Source of the DNA: an uncultured Acidimicrobiales bacterium
GTDB lineage: Bacteria > Actinomycetota > Acidimicrobiia > Acidimicrobiales > SHLQ01
Direction of reading: 5' to 3'
DNA length: 64,000 nucleotides
Assembly: GCA_938041035.1 (NCBI GenBank)
Contig: CALHYX010000035.1
Span: forward strand, 62,001-126,000
Of this stretch, positions 15,792 through 23,689 are shown piece after piece. Numbering within the stretch: position 1 is the first letter of the stretch; the number at the start of each line of letters is the position of its first letter. The notes under the pieces are model-generated. The model was not told the origin of the DNA. It worked only from the letters and a program-made list of their open reading frames with translations, and ran no database searches. The translations under genes were made by a program, and so were the position numbers.

Positions 15792-17968
15792 TGGACGGTG
15801 GCACTCTTGCAGCCGAGGGCCGAGTTGCTGTGCCCGCCGCGACGGTCGAGGGCGTAGACGCACACCGTGTGGTTGCCGGGCGAGGCCGGGACGGTGAGCC
15901 GGTAGCCGTGCAGGGGTCCGTGCGTTGGATAGCGGTTGCCGACGCTGGTGCGGTTGCGGTCGGCCAGCACCGCCCCGGCGTAGGAGCCATCGACGTACAC
16001 GTGACACCAGATCGGTCCGGTGGCGTCGGGGTCCAGCGCCCAGCCGCGCACCGTCAGGTTGCCGTTGCCCCCGACGACCCGTTCGACGGTGCCGATGGGT
16101 GAGTCGCGCAGGGTCCGCACCGTGCGGCACCCGAGATTGACCGGCGACCCCGCACCCGATTTGTTCAGTACATAGACGCACACGCTGTGGGCACCGAGGC
16201 CGACCGGAATGCGGGCCGAGAAGCCGCCCGTGCTGCCCTGACCAATAACGTCGGGGCGGGACTGGTTGGCGGTGAGCGCCCGGTTGTACTGGCCATCGAC
16301 GTAGACGTGCAGGTTGGCTTTGGCGGTGGTGTCGGGATCGACCGCCCAGCCCGAGATGAGGATCTCGCCGGGTCCGCCTTCGACCACTTCGAGTTCACCC
16401 TGGGGGTTGCCACCGGCGACCGACACCGACTTGCAGCCAATGCGCTTCGTCGAGCCGGAGCCGGCCGCGTTGCGGGCGTCGACGCAGATCTCCTGGGTGC
16501 CGGGGCCGGTGAGCAACACGAGTTCGAACCCGTGGTTCTGACCCGAGCCCGGGTACACGCCGGCGAGGTCCGCTCGGGGAATGTTGGCGACCTGGGTGGC
16601 GACCACCTGCCCGTCGACGGAGATGTCGACGGTCACCGGGCCCACGGTGTCGGGGTCGATGACCCAGCCCCGCACGAACACGCCCCCCGCGACGGCTCGG
16701 GGCTTGAATCGACCGAACGGCGAGCCGCCCGGGACGACCACCTGGTCGCATCCGATCTGGGCGTTGGTTCCGGCTTCCCGGTTGATGGCGAACACGCACA
16801 CCTCGTGGGGCCCCGTGCCCGCGGGCACCCGGACCTTGTAGCCGTGCCGGGCGCCAAAGGCCGGATAGGCGACGCCCACGTCGAAGCGGTCCTGGTTCGC
16901 CGTACCCGCGCCTGCGTAGCGACCGTCGACGTAGACGTGTACGCCGAGCGGCGCCGAGGAGTCGGGGTCGATGGCCCAGCCGGTGACCTCCACCGTGCCG
17001 TCGCCGGTGGCGATGGCGTTGTCGAGCGAACCGATCGGGTTGCCGCCGGGCACCCGGAAGAAGCGACAGCCGATGACCCGGGCGCCGTTGCCGTCGACGA
17101 CCGAAGCGCACAGGGTGCGGCCGCCCGGGGCCAGGTCGACGTTGATGGCAAACCAGTTTACCGCCTGCCCCGAGGGTGGGGTCTGGCCGACCTGGGCGGC
17201 GGTCTTGTTCGCGGTGCCGGTGGCCAAGACGTTGCCGCCGTGGCTGATCTGGATGGTGGTCGGCGCGCCGGCGACGACATAGCCGACGACCCGGGCACCG
17301 TCGGGGGCGAGCTGCACGGCCGCGACGTTGCCCTCGGGGTTACCGGGGTCGGTCTGGAGGCAGGGCCGGTTGTGGAACCGGGTGTTGTTGTCGGTGCGCA
17401 CGGCCGTGGTGCAGGTGGGGTCGAGCGCCCACGGCGGCGTGCAGGTGACGACCCGGCACACGATGGGGCCGAGGCAGGCCACGTTCTGGTTGCACTGGCC
17501 GTAGCGGAAGCCGGTGCAGCCGACCTTGCGGTTGCCACAGCTGCCGTTGCCGCATCCGCAGGGGGTGCCCGAGCAGCCCCCGGAGCACACGCCGCTGGAG
17601 CCGCACCCGCAGTTGTTGCAGGGTGCATTGCAGTCCAGGTAGTAGCGGGGCTGCGGGCCGTTGTTGTCGCAGTAGCCGGAGCCGTCGGCCTTCCACCAAC
17701 CGCCGTAGGTGGTGTTGGGCGGGCAGCCGTTGTTGCCGTTGAGGGTGCAGCAGAACTCGGTGTAGCCGTCGCAGCAGGTGGCGCCGCAGTCACAGCTTTG
17801 ACCCGAGCAATTGCAGATGGCGGCGTAGGCGGTCGTCGGCTTCAGGACGTACCCGGCGGGGGCGACCGCCATCGCCGAGCCGACGAGAGCACCGCGGCGA
17901 AGAAAGCCGCGGCGGCCGGAGCGTTGTTCAAGAAATTTTGCGGCGCGCGTCGCCAGCGACGTACTCAT
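15788..17968 (-). CDS. Tat-exported cysteine-rich protein: MADH light-chain-like domain plus five repeats
   Basis: A 726-residue secreted protein. The twin-arginine signal RRGFLRRG (19-26) precedes a hydrophobic stretch ending near A49. Residues 52-203 hold 26 cysteines and resemble the methylamine dehydrogenase small subunit: CPPNT (82-86) matches its CPPGT, W91/W92 the first TTQ tryptophan, and VACLG (163-167) matches IIWCFG, so the second TTQ tryptophan is replaced by A164. The TTQ cofactor therefore should not form. Five repeats of about 100 residues follow (215-726), each with G(W/Y), DPD, YVDG, HGY, CV and a final GC. No heavy-chain gene adjoins. It lies between MauE-like and MauD-like genes. 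Confidence 0.85.
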   Translation of the reverse strand: MSTSLATRAAKFLEQRSGRRGFLRRGALVGSAMAVAPAGYVLKPTTAYAAICNCSGQSCDCGATCCDGYTEFCCTLNGNNGCPPNTTYGGWWKADGSGYCDNNGPQPRYYLDCNAPCNNCGCGSSGVCSGGCSGTPCGCGNGSCGNRKVGCTGFRYGQCNQNVACLGPIVCRVVTCTPPWALDPTCTTAVRTDNNTRFHNRPCLQTDPGNPEGNVAAVQLAPDGARVVGYVVAGAPTTIQISHGGNVLATGTANKTAAQVGQTPPSGQAVNWFAINVDLAPGGRTLCASVVDGNGARVIGCRFFRVPGGNPIGSLDNAIATGDGTVEVTGWAIDPDSSAPLGVHVYVDGRYAGAGTANQDRFDVGVAYPAFGARHGYKVRVPAGTGPHEVCVFAINREAGTNAQIGCDQVVVPGGSPFGRFKPRAVAGGVFVRGWVIDPDTVGPVTVDISVDGQVVATQVANIPRADLAGVYPGSGQNHGFELVLLTGPGTQEICVDARNAAGSGSTKRIGCKSVSVAGGNPQGELEVVEGGPGEILISGWAVDPDTTAKANLHVYVDGQYNRALTANQSRPDVIGQGSTGGFSARIPVGLGAHSVCVYVLNKSGAGSPVNLGCRTVRTLRDSPIGTVERVVGGNGNLTVRGWALDPDATGPIWCHVYVDGSYAGAVLADRNRTSVGNRYPTHGPLHGYRLTVPASPGNHTVCVYALDRRGGHSNSALGCKSATVQ

Positions 17969-17984
17969 CGTCGTCCTGATCCCA

Positions 17985-18557
17985 TCATGATTTTCGATCC
18001 CCCGCCGGCGTCACGAGTGCAAAACGCCGGACCTCGGGCTTTGGTTCCACTTTCTGCAGCTGCGGCACCAGCGTCAGGGCGGCGTAGACGAGACCGACGC
18101 CGATGCCGAGCACGGCCAGAAACGGCAGGCCGAACCAGGGCTGATCGCCGAGAACGGTGGCGAGGTCATCGACCGGCCAGGCGACGGCCGCGAACGCAAT
18201 GGCCGCCGAAGCCAGGTTGATCACCACATGGAGCCCACTCGGCGGGGTGTCCGCCTGCCCGAAACAGCCGCAGGAAGCGAGCGCGCTGTCCGCCCGGCGG
18301 GCGAGTTGCACGAAGCCGGCGAAGGCGAGGTAGACGACGCCCATCACCGCAACGGCGAACGGGCCGGCGACGGCGAGCACGGCCGCGCCGAGCGCCACTT
18401 CGAACAGGCCCATGGCGTACACGACACCGGTCAGAGCCGAACCGCCGGGCGCTCCGACGGCGCGCAGCGCGGAGACCGTGGGCGCAGGCGCGCCCAGTTT
18501 GAGGGCCCCGCCCAGGGCGACCACGACGGCAACCAGAAAAACCGGACCAGCGAGCAT
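17985..18557 (-). CDS. MauE-like (DoxX-type) redox membrane protein
   Basis: A 190-residue protein with about five membrane segments and the family hallmark SCGCFGQ in the loop before a hydrophobic NLASAAIAF helix. MauE partners MauD in making disulfides of the methylamine dehydrogenase light chain. The start is the ATG at 18555-18557, beginning at the first membrane helix and preceded by TATCAT at 7 nt; upstream extensions run into the divergent RiPP precursor gene. Sixteen bp separate it from the cysteine-rich protein gene, so these are cotranscribed. Confidence 0.8.
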   Translation of the reverse strand: MLAGPVFLVAVVVALGGALKLGAPAPTVSALRAVGAPGGSALTGVVYAMGLFEVALGAAVLAVAGPFAVAVMGVVYLAFAGFVQLARRADSALASCGCFGQADTPPSGLHVVINLASAAIAFAAVAWPVDDLATVLGDQPWFGLPFLAVLGIGVGLVYAALTLVPQLQKVEPKPEVRRFALVTPAGDRKS

Positions 18558-18564
18558 CGAGGCG

Positions 18565-18570
18565 ATGATA
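18565..18570 (-). promoter_or_regulatory. -10 box (TATCAT) for the Mau-like operon
   Basis: TATCAT on the minus strand lies 7 nt before the MauE-like ATG. The rest of the 280-bp divergent gap (18558-18837) holds direct repeats TCGAGGCCTG (18618 and 18651) and GTCCGGTC (18634 and 18645), possible regulator sites. Confidence 0.45.
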
Positions 18571-18837
18571 GAGCGCGGAGCGGCGGGAACCGGGATCGAC
18601 CGGCCGACGAGTTCTGATCGAGGCCTGTTCAACGTCCGGTCAGCGTCCGGTCGAGGCCTGCTCGGGCGTTGCTCCACCGGGAATCGGACCAGAAAATCCT
18701 CCGCTTCGGGAACCGACGCCGGGGCGGCGACGTCGTAGAACCACACGCCCTCCCCGAACGAACCCCCCCAACCCAAAGAGAAATGAAGTATGCCGTCGGC
18801 TCCAGCCCACGACCGGCGGCGATCGAAAGGCCACACA

Positions 18838-19131
18838 ATGATTCCGTCCCTCTCCACCATCACCCGCATGGGTCTCGCCGTCGGAGCCATCACCATCGGC
18901 GGTGCCGGCGTCGTATCGGCCATGCCGGCCGACCAGTCGCTCAGCACCATCGGCATCGAGCTCCCGGCCCCCGACCCCGCACCGACGACGGAGGCCCCAC
19001 CGGCGACCCAGACCCCGGATCAGCCGCCGGCGGAGGTGGATACCGAACCGGCGGTGTCCGAACCCATCGGCACGGACTGGACCGACGGTGGCCACAACTG
19101 GGACGACTGCCCCGCCTGCGGGATGGGCTGA
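18838..19131 (+). CDS. putative RiPP precursor peptide for the DUF692/MNIO enzyme
   Basis: A 97-residue peptide with an N-terminal signal-like segment (TRMGLAVGAITIGGAGVVSA, cleavage plausible after A28 or A31), a Pro/Thr/Glu-rich spacer (43-76) and a distinctive C-terminus, HNWDDCPACGMG, with C91 and C94 as its only cysteines. GAAAGG precedes the ATG at 18838. Its last bases overlap the start of the MNIO gene (ATGA). Precursors of MNIO enzymes commonly carry modified cysteines, and the bufferin group also has a Sec signal, so this is the likely substrate. The modification is not known. Confidence 0.75.
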   Translation: MIPSLSTITRMGLAVGAITIGGAGVVSAMPADQSLSTIGIELPAPDPAPTTEAPPATQTPDQPPAEVDTEPAVSEPIGTDWTDGGHNWDDCPACGMG

Positions 19132-20033
19132 TGACCCCGCGGGTCGGTCTGTCGGTCATGCCCGAGACCGCGTTCATCGAGGCGGCGATGCCGTTGTTCG
19201 AGACGGGCGCGGTGGAGGCGATCGAGTGGAGCTTCGACATGTCGTGGCGACCTGGTGTCGCCCCGTGGCTCGCCGGTCTGCTCGCCGACTACTCCGAAGC
19301 CGACCGCCTGCTCGGCCACGGCGTTTCGCTCTCGCCCCTTTCGAACCATGCCCGGCAGGAGCGTTGGTACGAACGCTTCGGCATCGACGCCGCCAACCAT
19401 CGTTTCGCCGGCGTCTCCGAACACTTCGGCTTCATGGCCGCCGGCGACTTCGCCCTCGGCCCCCCTCTTCCGGTGCCGCTTACCACCGAGACCCTCGCCA
19501 TCGGCCGGGCCCACCTGCAACGCATGGCCCGGGTGGCCGGCACCCGGGTCGGGCTCGAGAACCTGGCGCTGGCGTTCAGCGCCGACGACGTGCTCACCCA
19601 GGGCCACTTCCTCGACGCTCTGCTCAGCCCCACCGACGGATACGTGGTGCTCGATGTGCACAATCTGTTCTGCCAGCTCCACAACTTTGGGCTCGACGCC
19701 GACCGGGTGCTCGACACGTACCCGCTGGATCGGGTTACCGAGTGCCACATCAGCGGCGGTTCGTGGAGCATCGCTGACGGCCGCACGGTTCGTCGTGACA
19801 CCCACGACGACGACATCCCACGAGAGGCCTTCGCCCTGCTCTCCCAGGTGCTCGAGAACTGCCCGAACGTCGAGACGGTGATCGTCGAACGCCTGGGTCA
19901 CACGCTGGTTGAACCCGGCGCGGCCGCCCGGTTTCGGCGTGACTTCCATCGGGTCGTGAAGGTCGTACGCAGCGCGACGCAGGGCGCCCAACAATCACCG
20001 CGGGCAATGACGACGGTTGGGGCACTGCGGTGA
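19131..20033 (+). CDS. DUF692 family multinuclear iron oxidative enzyme (MNIO, MbnB/TglH-like)
   Basis: A 300-residue TIM-barrel enzyme of the DUF692 family, whose members use two or three iron ions and O2 to modify cysteines or other residues of peptide substrates. Candidate metal and substrate residues lie in LLGHGVSLSPLS (H63), GVSEHFGF, VGLENLAL, VLDVHNLF, CHISGG, DTHDDDIP and VERLGH, which follow the order of family motifs. It overlaps the cysteine-tailed peptide gene upstream (ATGA) and a 61-residue gene downstream (GTGA). The chemistry performed (oxazolone/thioamide, carbon excision or other) cannot be deduced. Confidence 0.88.
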   Translation: MTPRVGLSVMPETAFIEAAMPLFETGAVEAIEWSFDMSWRPGVAPWLAGLLADYSEADRLLGHGVSLSPLSNHARQERWYERFGIDAANHRFAGVSEHFGFMAAGDFALGPPLPVPLTTETLAIGRAHLQRMARVAGTRVGLENLALAFSADDVLTQGHFLDALLSPTDGYVVLDVHNLFCQLHNFGLDADRVLDTYPLDRVTECHISGGSWSIADGRTVRRDTHDDDIPREAFALLSQVLENCPNVETVIVERLGHTLVEPGAAARFRRDFHRVVKVVRSATQGAQQSPRAMTTVGALR

Positions 20034-20215
20034 ACGCCGCCGACTTCCAGGAGCTGTTGATGGACACGCTCGACCGGGCCGACTCCGGAGCTGTCGCCCT
20101 GAGCTTTTTGGTCGCCGCGACCGAGGGCTACGAGCCATGGGCCGGCTGGGTCGCCACCCTCGACCCCACGATGCTCACCGTCGGCTGTGAGCTGATGGAC
20201 ACCTGGGCGAGGTAA
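20030..20215 (+). CDS. 61-residue protein coupled to the MNIO gene
   Basis: Starts at GTG 20030, overlapping the MNIO stop (GTGA). The protein is acidic and probably helical, with MNAADFQELLMDTLDRADSG, a Trp-rich middle (EPWAGWVATLDP) and one cysteine. MNIO enzymes usually act with a small partner that binds the precursor, such as MbnC or an RRE-containing protein. This one is shorter than known partners and I do not recognise it, so a partner role is inferred from coupling only. Confidence 0.6.
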   Translation: MNAADFQELLMDTLDRADSGAVALSFLVAATEGYEPWAGWVATLDPTMLTVGCELMDTWAR

Positions 20216-20255
20216 CCGGCGGGCGTCGCGCAGGCACGGGGCGCTCCACCTGCCC

Positions 20256-20261
20256 TACCCT
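20256..20261 (+). promoter_or_regulatory. -10 box (TACCCT), leaderless type
   Basis: TACCCT lies 6 nt before the ATG at 20268, which supports that start over the downstream ATG at 20277. Confidence 0.4.
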
Positions 20262-20267
20262 GGCCGC

Positions 20268-20579
20268 ATGCACGCCATGTCTCGCGCTGATCGGGTCAAG
20301 ATCTTTGCCTGGGCCACGCTCCGACGCGCCGCGTTCGTGGCATCGGTGCTCGCGGTTTCGCTGGTACCCGGCGTGTCGACGCTGGGGGCGGTGGTGATCG
20401 TGTCGGTCGGGCTACTGCTGTGGACCGCGGTGGGCCTGGTGTTTCCGGCCAACCGTCGCGTGCGCCAATCCGGTGGCGGGAACCCACCGCGGCGGGGCCT
20501 CGGCGGCGATCGATCGCCGCTCGAGCCCCATCCGTTCAACCCCGCTGGCGCGATGGAGCGTCCGATCCCTCAGGGCTGA
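20268..20579 (+). CDS. hypothetical two-helix membrane protein
   Basis: A 103-residue protein with an N-terminal basic amphipathic segment (SRADRVKIFAWATLRRAAF), two hydrophobic stretches (about 23-40 and 43-60) and a Gly/Pro/Arg-rich cytosolic tail. No family is recognised. It converges with the ferredoxin gene, and codon use with GC-rich third positions supports coding. It probably has its own leaderless promoter, so it need not belong to the MNIO cluster. Confidence 0.55.
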   Translation: MHAMSRADRVKIFAWATLRRAAFVASVLAVSLVPGVSTLGAVVIVSVGLLLWTAVGLVFPANRRVRQSGGGNPPRRGLGGDRSPLEPHPFNPAGAMERPIPQG

Positions 20580-20597
20580 CCGGACGCTCGGAGCGCC

Positions 20598-20861
20598 TTA
20601 TTCGACTTCGATGAAGATGCACTCACCCGGGCATTCTTCGGCCGCTTCGATGACCCGGTCGATGCCTCCGTCGGGAATCCGAGCGGTGCCTTCGGCGCCG
20701 GCGGGGTTCGCCTCGCCGTCGAACAGCTTCTCGGTGCCGAAATTATCCGACGCTTCCTTGACGTAGTACAGACCATCGTCCCGGGCGAAAAACACGTCGG
20801 GCGCGATCTCTTCGCAGAGGCCATCGCCCGTACAGAGATCCTGGTCGATCCAAACCTTCAT
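20598..20861 (-). CDS. 3Fe-4S type ferredoxin
   Basis: An 87-residue electron carrier. The N-terminal cluster segment reads CTGDGLCEEIAPDVF and the C-terminal one EECPGECIFIE, so the second ligand of a 4Fe-4S site is replaced by D. This is typical of actinobacterial ferredoxins that serve cytochromes P450 and other oxygenases. A central insertion (about 45-65) is longer than usual. The ATG at 20859-20861 has a strong AAGGAGA site 9 nt upstream (20871-20877). It has no redox partner next to it. Confidence 0.88.
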   Translation of the reverse strand: MKVWIDQDLCTGDGLCEEIAPDVFFARDDGLYYVKEASDNFGTEKLFDGEANPAGAEGTARIPDGGIDRVIEAAEECPGECIFIEVE

Positions 20862-20924
20862 TTTTTTGGTTCTCCTTCGTTTCCCGAATTCTACGGCGGA
20901 TCGCGGCCGGTGCGGTGCCGGGGG

Positions 20925-20946
20925 GCCTGCTTCCTGCCTGCTTCCT
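20925..20946. repeat. 11-bp tandem duplication
   Basis: GCCTGCTTCCT occurs twice head to tail in the gap between the ferredoxin and glycosyltransferase genes. It is probably a slippage product. Confidence 0.7.
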
Positions 20947-21015
20947 ACCCGCTTGCGACCCGCCAAACCCGTGCGGGGCCGCACCCATCCGCCGTGGGCG
21001 ACCGGGCGCGCTGAC

Positions 21016-21021
21016 TACGAT
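21016..21021 (+). promoter_or_regulatory. -10 box (TACGAT) for the glycosyltransferase operon
   Basis: TACGAT lies 6 nt before the GTG at 21028, the first gene of a six-gene operon. Confidence 0.45.
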
Positions 21022-21027
21022 CGGGAG

Positions 21028-22419
21028 GTGAACGTCGCCTCTCCGCCCACCGTTGCGGTCCTCACCGCCGAACCGTTGACCGATCGGTTGGCGGGTCCCG
21101 CCATCCGGGCGCGAGCGATCGCCACCGAGGTCGCCCGGGCCGGACATCGGGTTTCGCTGCTCAGCACGAGCGCCGCCGACGGGTCCGCGCTGGGCGAGCT
21201 GCCCGACAACCTCACGGTCGCCGGGCCGGAAACGGCGGCCGGCCTCACCTCCGCCGACGTGGTCATCGTGCAGGGCCGGGTACTGCTCGAACGACCCGAA
21301 CTGGCCACGAGCGATGCCCGGATCGTCGTCGACCTCTACGACCCGTTCCACCTCGAAGCCCTCTTTCGCGGCGCCGATGATCCGCTCCGACGGGTCGACC
21401 TGGTCGAAGGGGCGCGAGGGACGCTCACCGGCCAGCTGCGCCGCGGTGATCATTTCCTGTGCGCGAGCGAACGCCAGCGCGACTTCTGGCTCGGGTGGCT
21501 GGCCGCCGCCGGACGCCTCAACCCGAGCACCCATGCGGCGGACCCGACGTACCGATCGTTCATCAGCGTCGCCCCGTTCGGCATCGACGACGAGCCGCCG
21601 GCCGAGGGCCCATCGCCGCTGCGGGCGATCGACGGCATCGACGCCGATGACCCCATCGTGGTTTGGGCCGGGGGGCTCCACGAGTGGCTCGATCCGGTCA
21701 CCGTGGTGCGCGCCGTCGCCCGAGTCGCCCGCTCGGTGCCGAACGTGCGCCTCGTACTGCTGGGTAGTCACAACCCGGCCACCATCGCCGACGGCGGCCC
21801 ATCCGTGAGCGAAACGGCGACTGCGGCCGCCGCCGCGGTGACCGAGCTCGAACTCGACGAGCACGTGTTCTTCCACGGCGACTGGGTGCCGTTCGCCGAG
21901 CGGGGAGCGGTCCTGCTCGACGCCGCCGTCGGCGTACTCGCTCAGGAGCGCCATATCGAGACCCAGTTCTCGTTCCGCACCCGCCTTCTCGATCACCTCT
22001 GGGCGGGCCTGCCCACCGTGTCGACCCACGGCGACGGTCTCGGATCCCGACTCCAGGCCCGGGGTGCCGCCTCGCTGGTCGAACCGGGCGACGACGAGGC
22101 GATGGCCGCGGAGATCGTCGACCTGCTCACCTCCGACGATCGGCGCGCCACGATGGCGGCCGCGGCTCGCGCCGCCGCCGACAACTACCGGTGGTCCCAC
22201 ACCCTCGCTCCGCTGCTCGCCTATCTCGCCGAAGCGCCGCCGGCCGCCGATCTGGCCAACGCCACCCAGGCTCGGCTGATCATGAACCCGCCGTCGCCCG
22301 CCGCGACCGGTGCGGCCCACTACCTCGACCGCGCTCGCCGCCAACTCGATGCGGGCGGGCCCGGGGAGGTTCTGCGCCGCTCCACCGACGCCGCCCGGCG
22401 CCGACTCGGACGCGGATGA
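21028..22419 (+). CDS. GT-B glycosyltransferase, first gene of operon
   Basis: A 463-residue GT-B type glycosyltransferase. The N-terminus is VNVASPPTVAVLTAEPLTDRL, followed by the acceptor-side GPAIRARAIATEVARAGH. The donor domain has VVWAGGLHEWLDPVTVVRA, LLGSHNP, HGDWVPFAER and a C-terminal DHLWAGLPTVSTHGDG segment that resembles GT4 enzymes handling lipopolysaccharide-like cores. The start is GTG 21028, preceded by TACGAT; the open frame further upstream is not supported. It overlaps the next gene by ATGA. Substrates are unknown. Confidence 0.85.
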   Translation: MNVASPPTVAVLTAEPLTDRLAGPAIRARAIATEVARAGHRVSLLSTSAADGSALGELPDNLTVAGPETAAGLTSADVVIVQGRVLLERPELATSDARIVVDLYDPFHLEALFRGADDPLRRVDLVEGARGTLTGQLRRGDHFLCASERQRDFWLGWLAAAGRLNPSTHAADPTYRSFISVAPFGIDDEPPAEGPSPLRAIDGIDADDPIVVWAGGLHEWLDPVTVVRAVARVARSVPNVRLVLLGSHNPATIADGGPSVSETATAAAAAVTELELDEHVFFHGDWVPFAERGAVLLDAAVGVLAQERHIETQFSFRTRLLDHLWAGLPTVSTHGDGLGSRLQARGAASLVEPGDDEAMAAEIVDLLTSDDRRATMAAAARAAADNYRWSHTLAPLLAYLAEAPPAADLANATQARLIMNPPSPAATGAAHYLDRARRQLDAGGPGEVLRRSTDAARRRLGRG

Positions 22420-23663
22420 CCGACGACCCGACCCCGTTCGTCCGGTTTGTCGTGGTCAACCACAACGGCGGCGACCTGCTCGCGCGCTGCGTCGGGAGCA
22501 TCACCGCCTGCGACCACCCCGCCAACCGGCGCGAGGTCGTCGTCATCGACAATGCCTCCACCGACGACAGCATGGCGTCGATCGCCGACTCCGGCGCCCG
22601 CACCATCGCCAACGCGGAGAACACCGGCTTCGGCGCCAACAACCAGGCCATGGATCAGCTCGACGGCGTCGATGCCGTCATGTTGTTGAATCCCGACGCG
22701 GTGATCGCGCCGGACGCCACGGGTCTGCTGCTCGAGGCGCTGGGGTCCGATCCCCGCGTCGGGGCGGCTTGTCCGCACATCGTGTTCGACCAGCTGTTCG
22801 GCGAGCTCGCCATCGCGGTCCCGGGCGGCCCGGTGACCGTCGAAGCGGTCGAGATCGGCGGCGTCGACCACCTGGGTGACTGTCACCTCGTTCCCGACGG
22901 GTCCGGGCGGGCTCCGCGGCGGGTGCCTCGGCGCGATGGCTCGGCTCCGTGGGTTGTCGACGGTGCGGCCGTCCTGCGCTCACCGATCGGCGGCCGGGCC
23001 GAGGTGCGCCTCCACAACTGGTCCCCCGCCCCGGTACAGGCCACGTTGGGCGCGGCCACCTTCGCCGTGGCCGGCGGCGAAGCCGTGACCCGTACCGTCG
23101 AACTCCCCGAGCCGAACCGGGTCATCGTGCAGAACGCCGGATCCGATGTCGACCGCTTCGGCGTCGGCCACAACCGCGGGTTCTGGCAGCGCGACGACAG
23201 GTTCACGGCCGACCCCGACACCGCGGCCTGGTGCGGGGCCGCCGTGCTGCTGAAGGCCGACTACCTGCGCGACGTCGGGCTCTTCGAGCCGGACTACTTC
23301 CTCTACTACGAGGACACCGATCTGTCGTTGCGCGGCCGCGCCGCCGGGTGGCGCTACCGCTACGCGGCGGGCGCGGTGGTGCAGCACCGGCACTCCGCGG
23401 TCGCAGGCCAGGGTTCGGCGAACACCGACGTCCTCCAACAACGCAATCGCCTGATCACCTCGGCCCGCAACGGCTCGCTCGCCGAGGCCGCCCAAACCTG
23501 GGGCCACGCCTTGGCCACGACCGCCAAAATGTTCGCCTCCGGACTCCGTTCGGAACAGCGCGGCGGCCCGATCGACACCACCCTCGCCCGCCGTCGGGCT
23601 CGCGGGCTCGGCGCGGCGGCCCGGGCGTTGCCCGGGGTGCTGCGGTACCGCCGCGGCCGCTAG
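22416..23663 (+). CDS. GT2-family glycosyltransferase (rhamnosyltransferase-like)
   Basis: A 415-residue inverting GT-A enzyme. FVVVNHNGGDLL, VVIDNASTDDS, the DXD-like LNPDA and the late WCGAAVLLKADYLRDVG and YYEDTDLSLRGRAAG segments are classic for the GT2 group that includes rhamnosyltransferases. Unusually, a domain of about 120 residues (roughly 130-250) with its own beta-rich pattern (AEVRLHNWSPAPVQATLG) is inserted between the DXD-side and acceptor-side halves. The start ATG overlaps the previous stop. dTDP-rhamnose genes lie 20 kb away in the same window and could supply the donor. Confidence 0.88.
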   Translation: MTDDPTPFVRFVVVNHNGGDLLARCVGSITACDHPANRREVVVIDNASTDDSMASIADSGARTIANAENTGFGANNQAMDQLDGVDAVMLLNPDAVIAPDATGLLLEALGSDPRVGAACPHIVFDQLFGELAIAVPGGPVTVEAVEIGGVDHLGDCHLVPDGSGRAPRRVPRRDGSAPWVVDGAAVLRSPIGGRAEVRLHNWSPAPVQATLGAATFAVAGGEAVTRTVELPEPNRVIVQNAGSDVDRFGVGHNRGFWQRDDRFTADPDTAAWCGAAVLLKADYLRDVGLFEPDYFLYYEDTDLSLRGRAAGWRYRYAAGAVVQHRHSAVAGQGSANTDVLQQRNRLITSARNGSLAEAAQTWGHALATTAKMFASGLRSEQRGGPIDTTLARRRARGLGAAARALPGVLRYRRGR

Positions 23664-23689
23664 CGCGAGCGGACACCTATCGACGGGCG

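Noticed and set aside
15788..17968. Active TTQ-dependent amine dehydrogenase subunit
   Set aside because: The second TTQ tryptophan position is alanine, cysteine number is doubled and no heavy chain is encoded nearby.
16187..18220. 677-residue plus-strand open frame opposite the Cys-rich protein gene
   Set aside because: It is a low-information Gly/Ala/Val/Arg/Asp-rich reading antisense to a gene with a clear Tat signal, domain matches and repeats. Such mirror frames are expected at this GC content.
18558..18956. N-terminal extension of the MauE-like protein to 18956
   Set aside because: It would overlap the divergent RiPP precursor gene and has no family similarity; TATCAT-N7-ATG supports the start at 18557.
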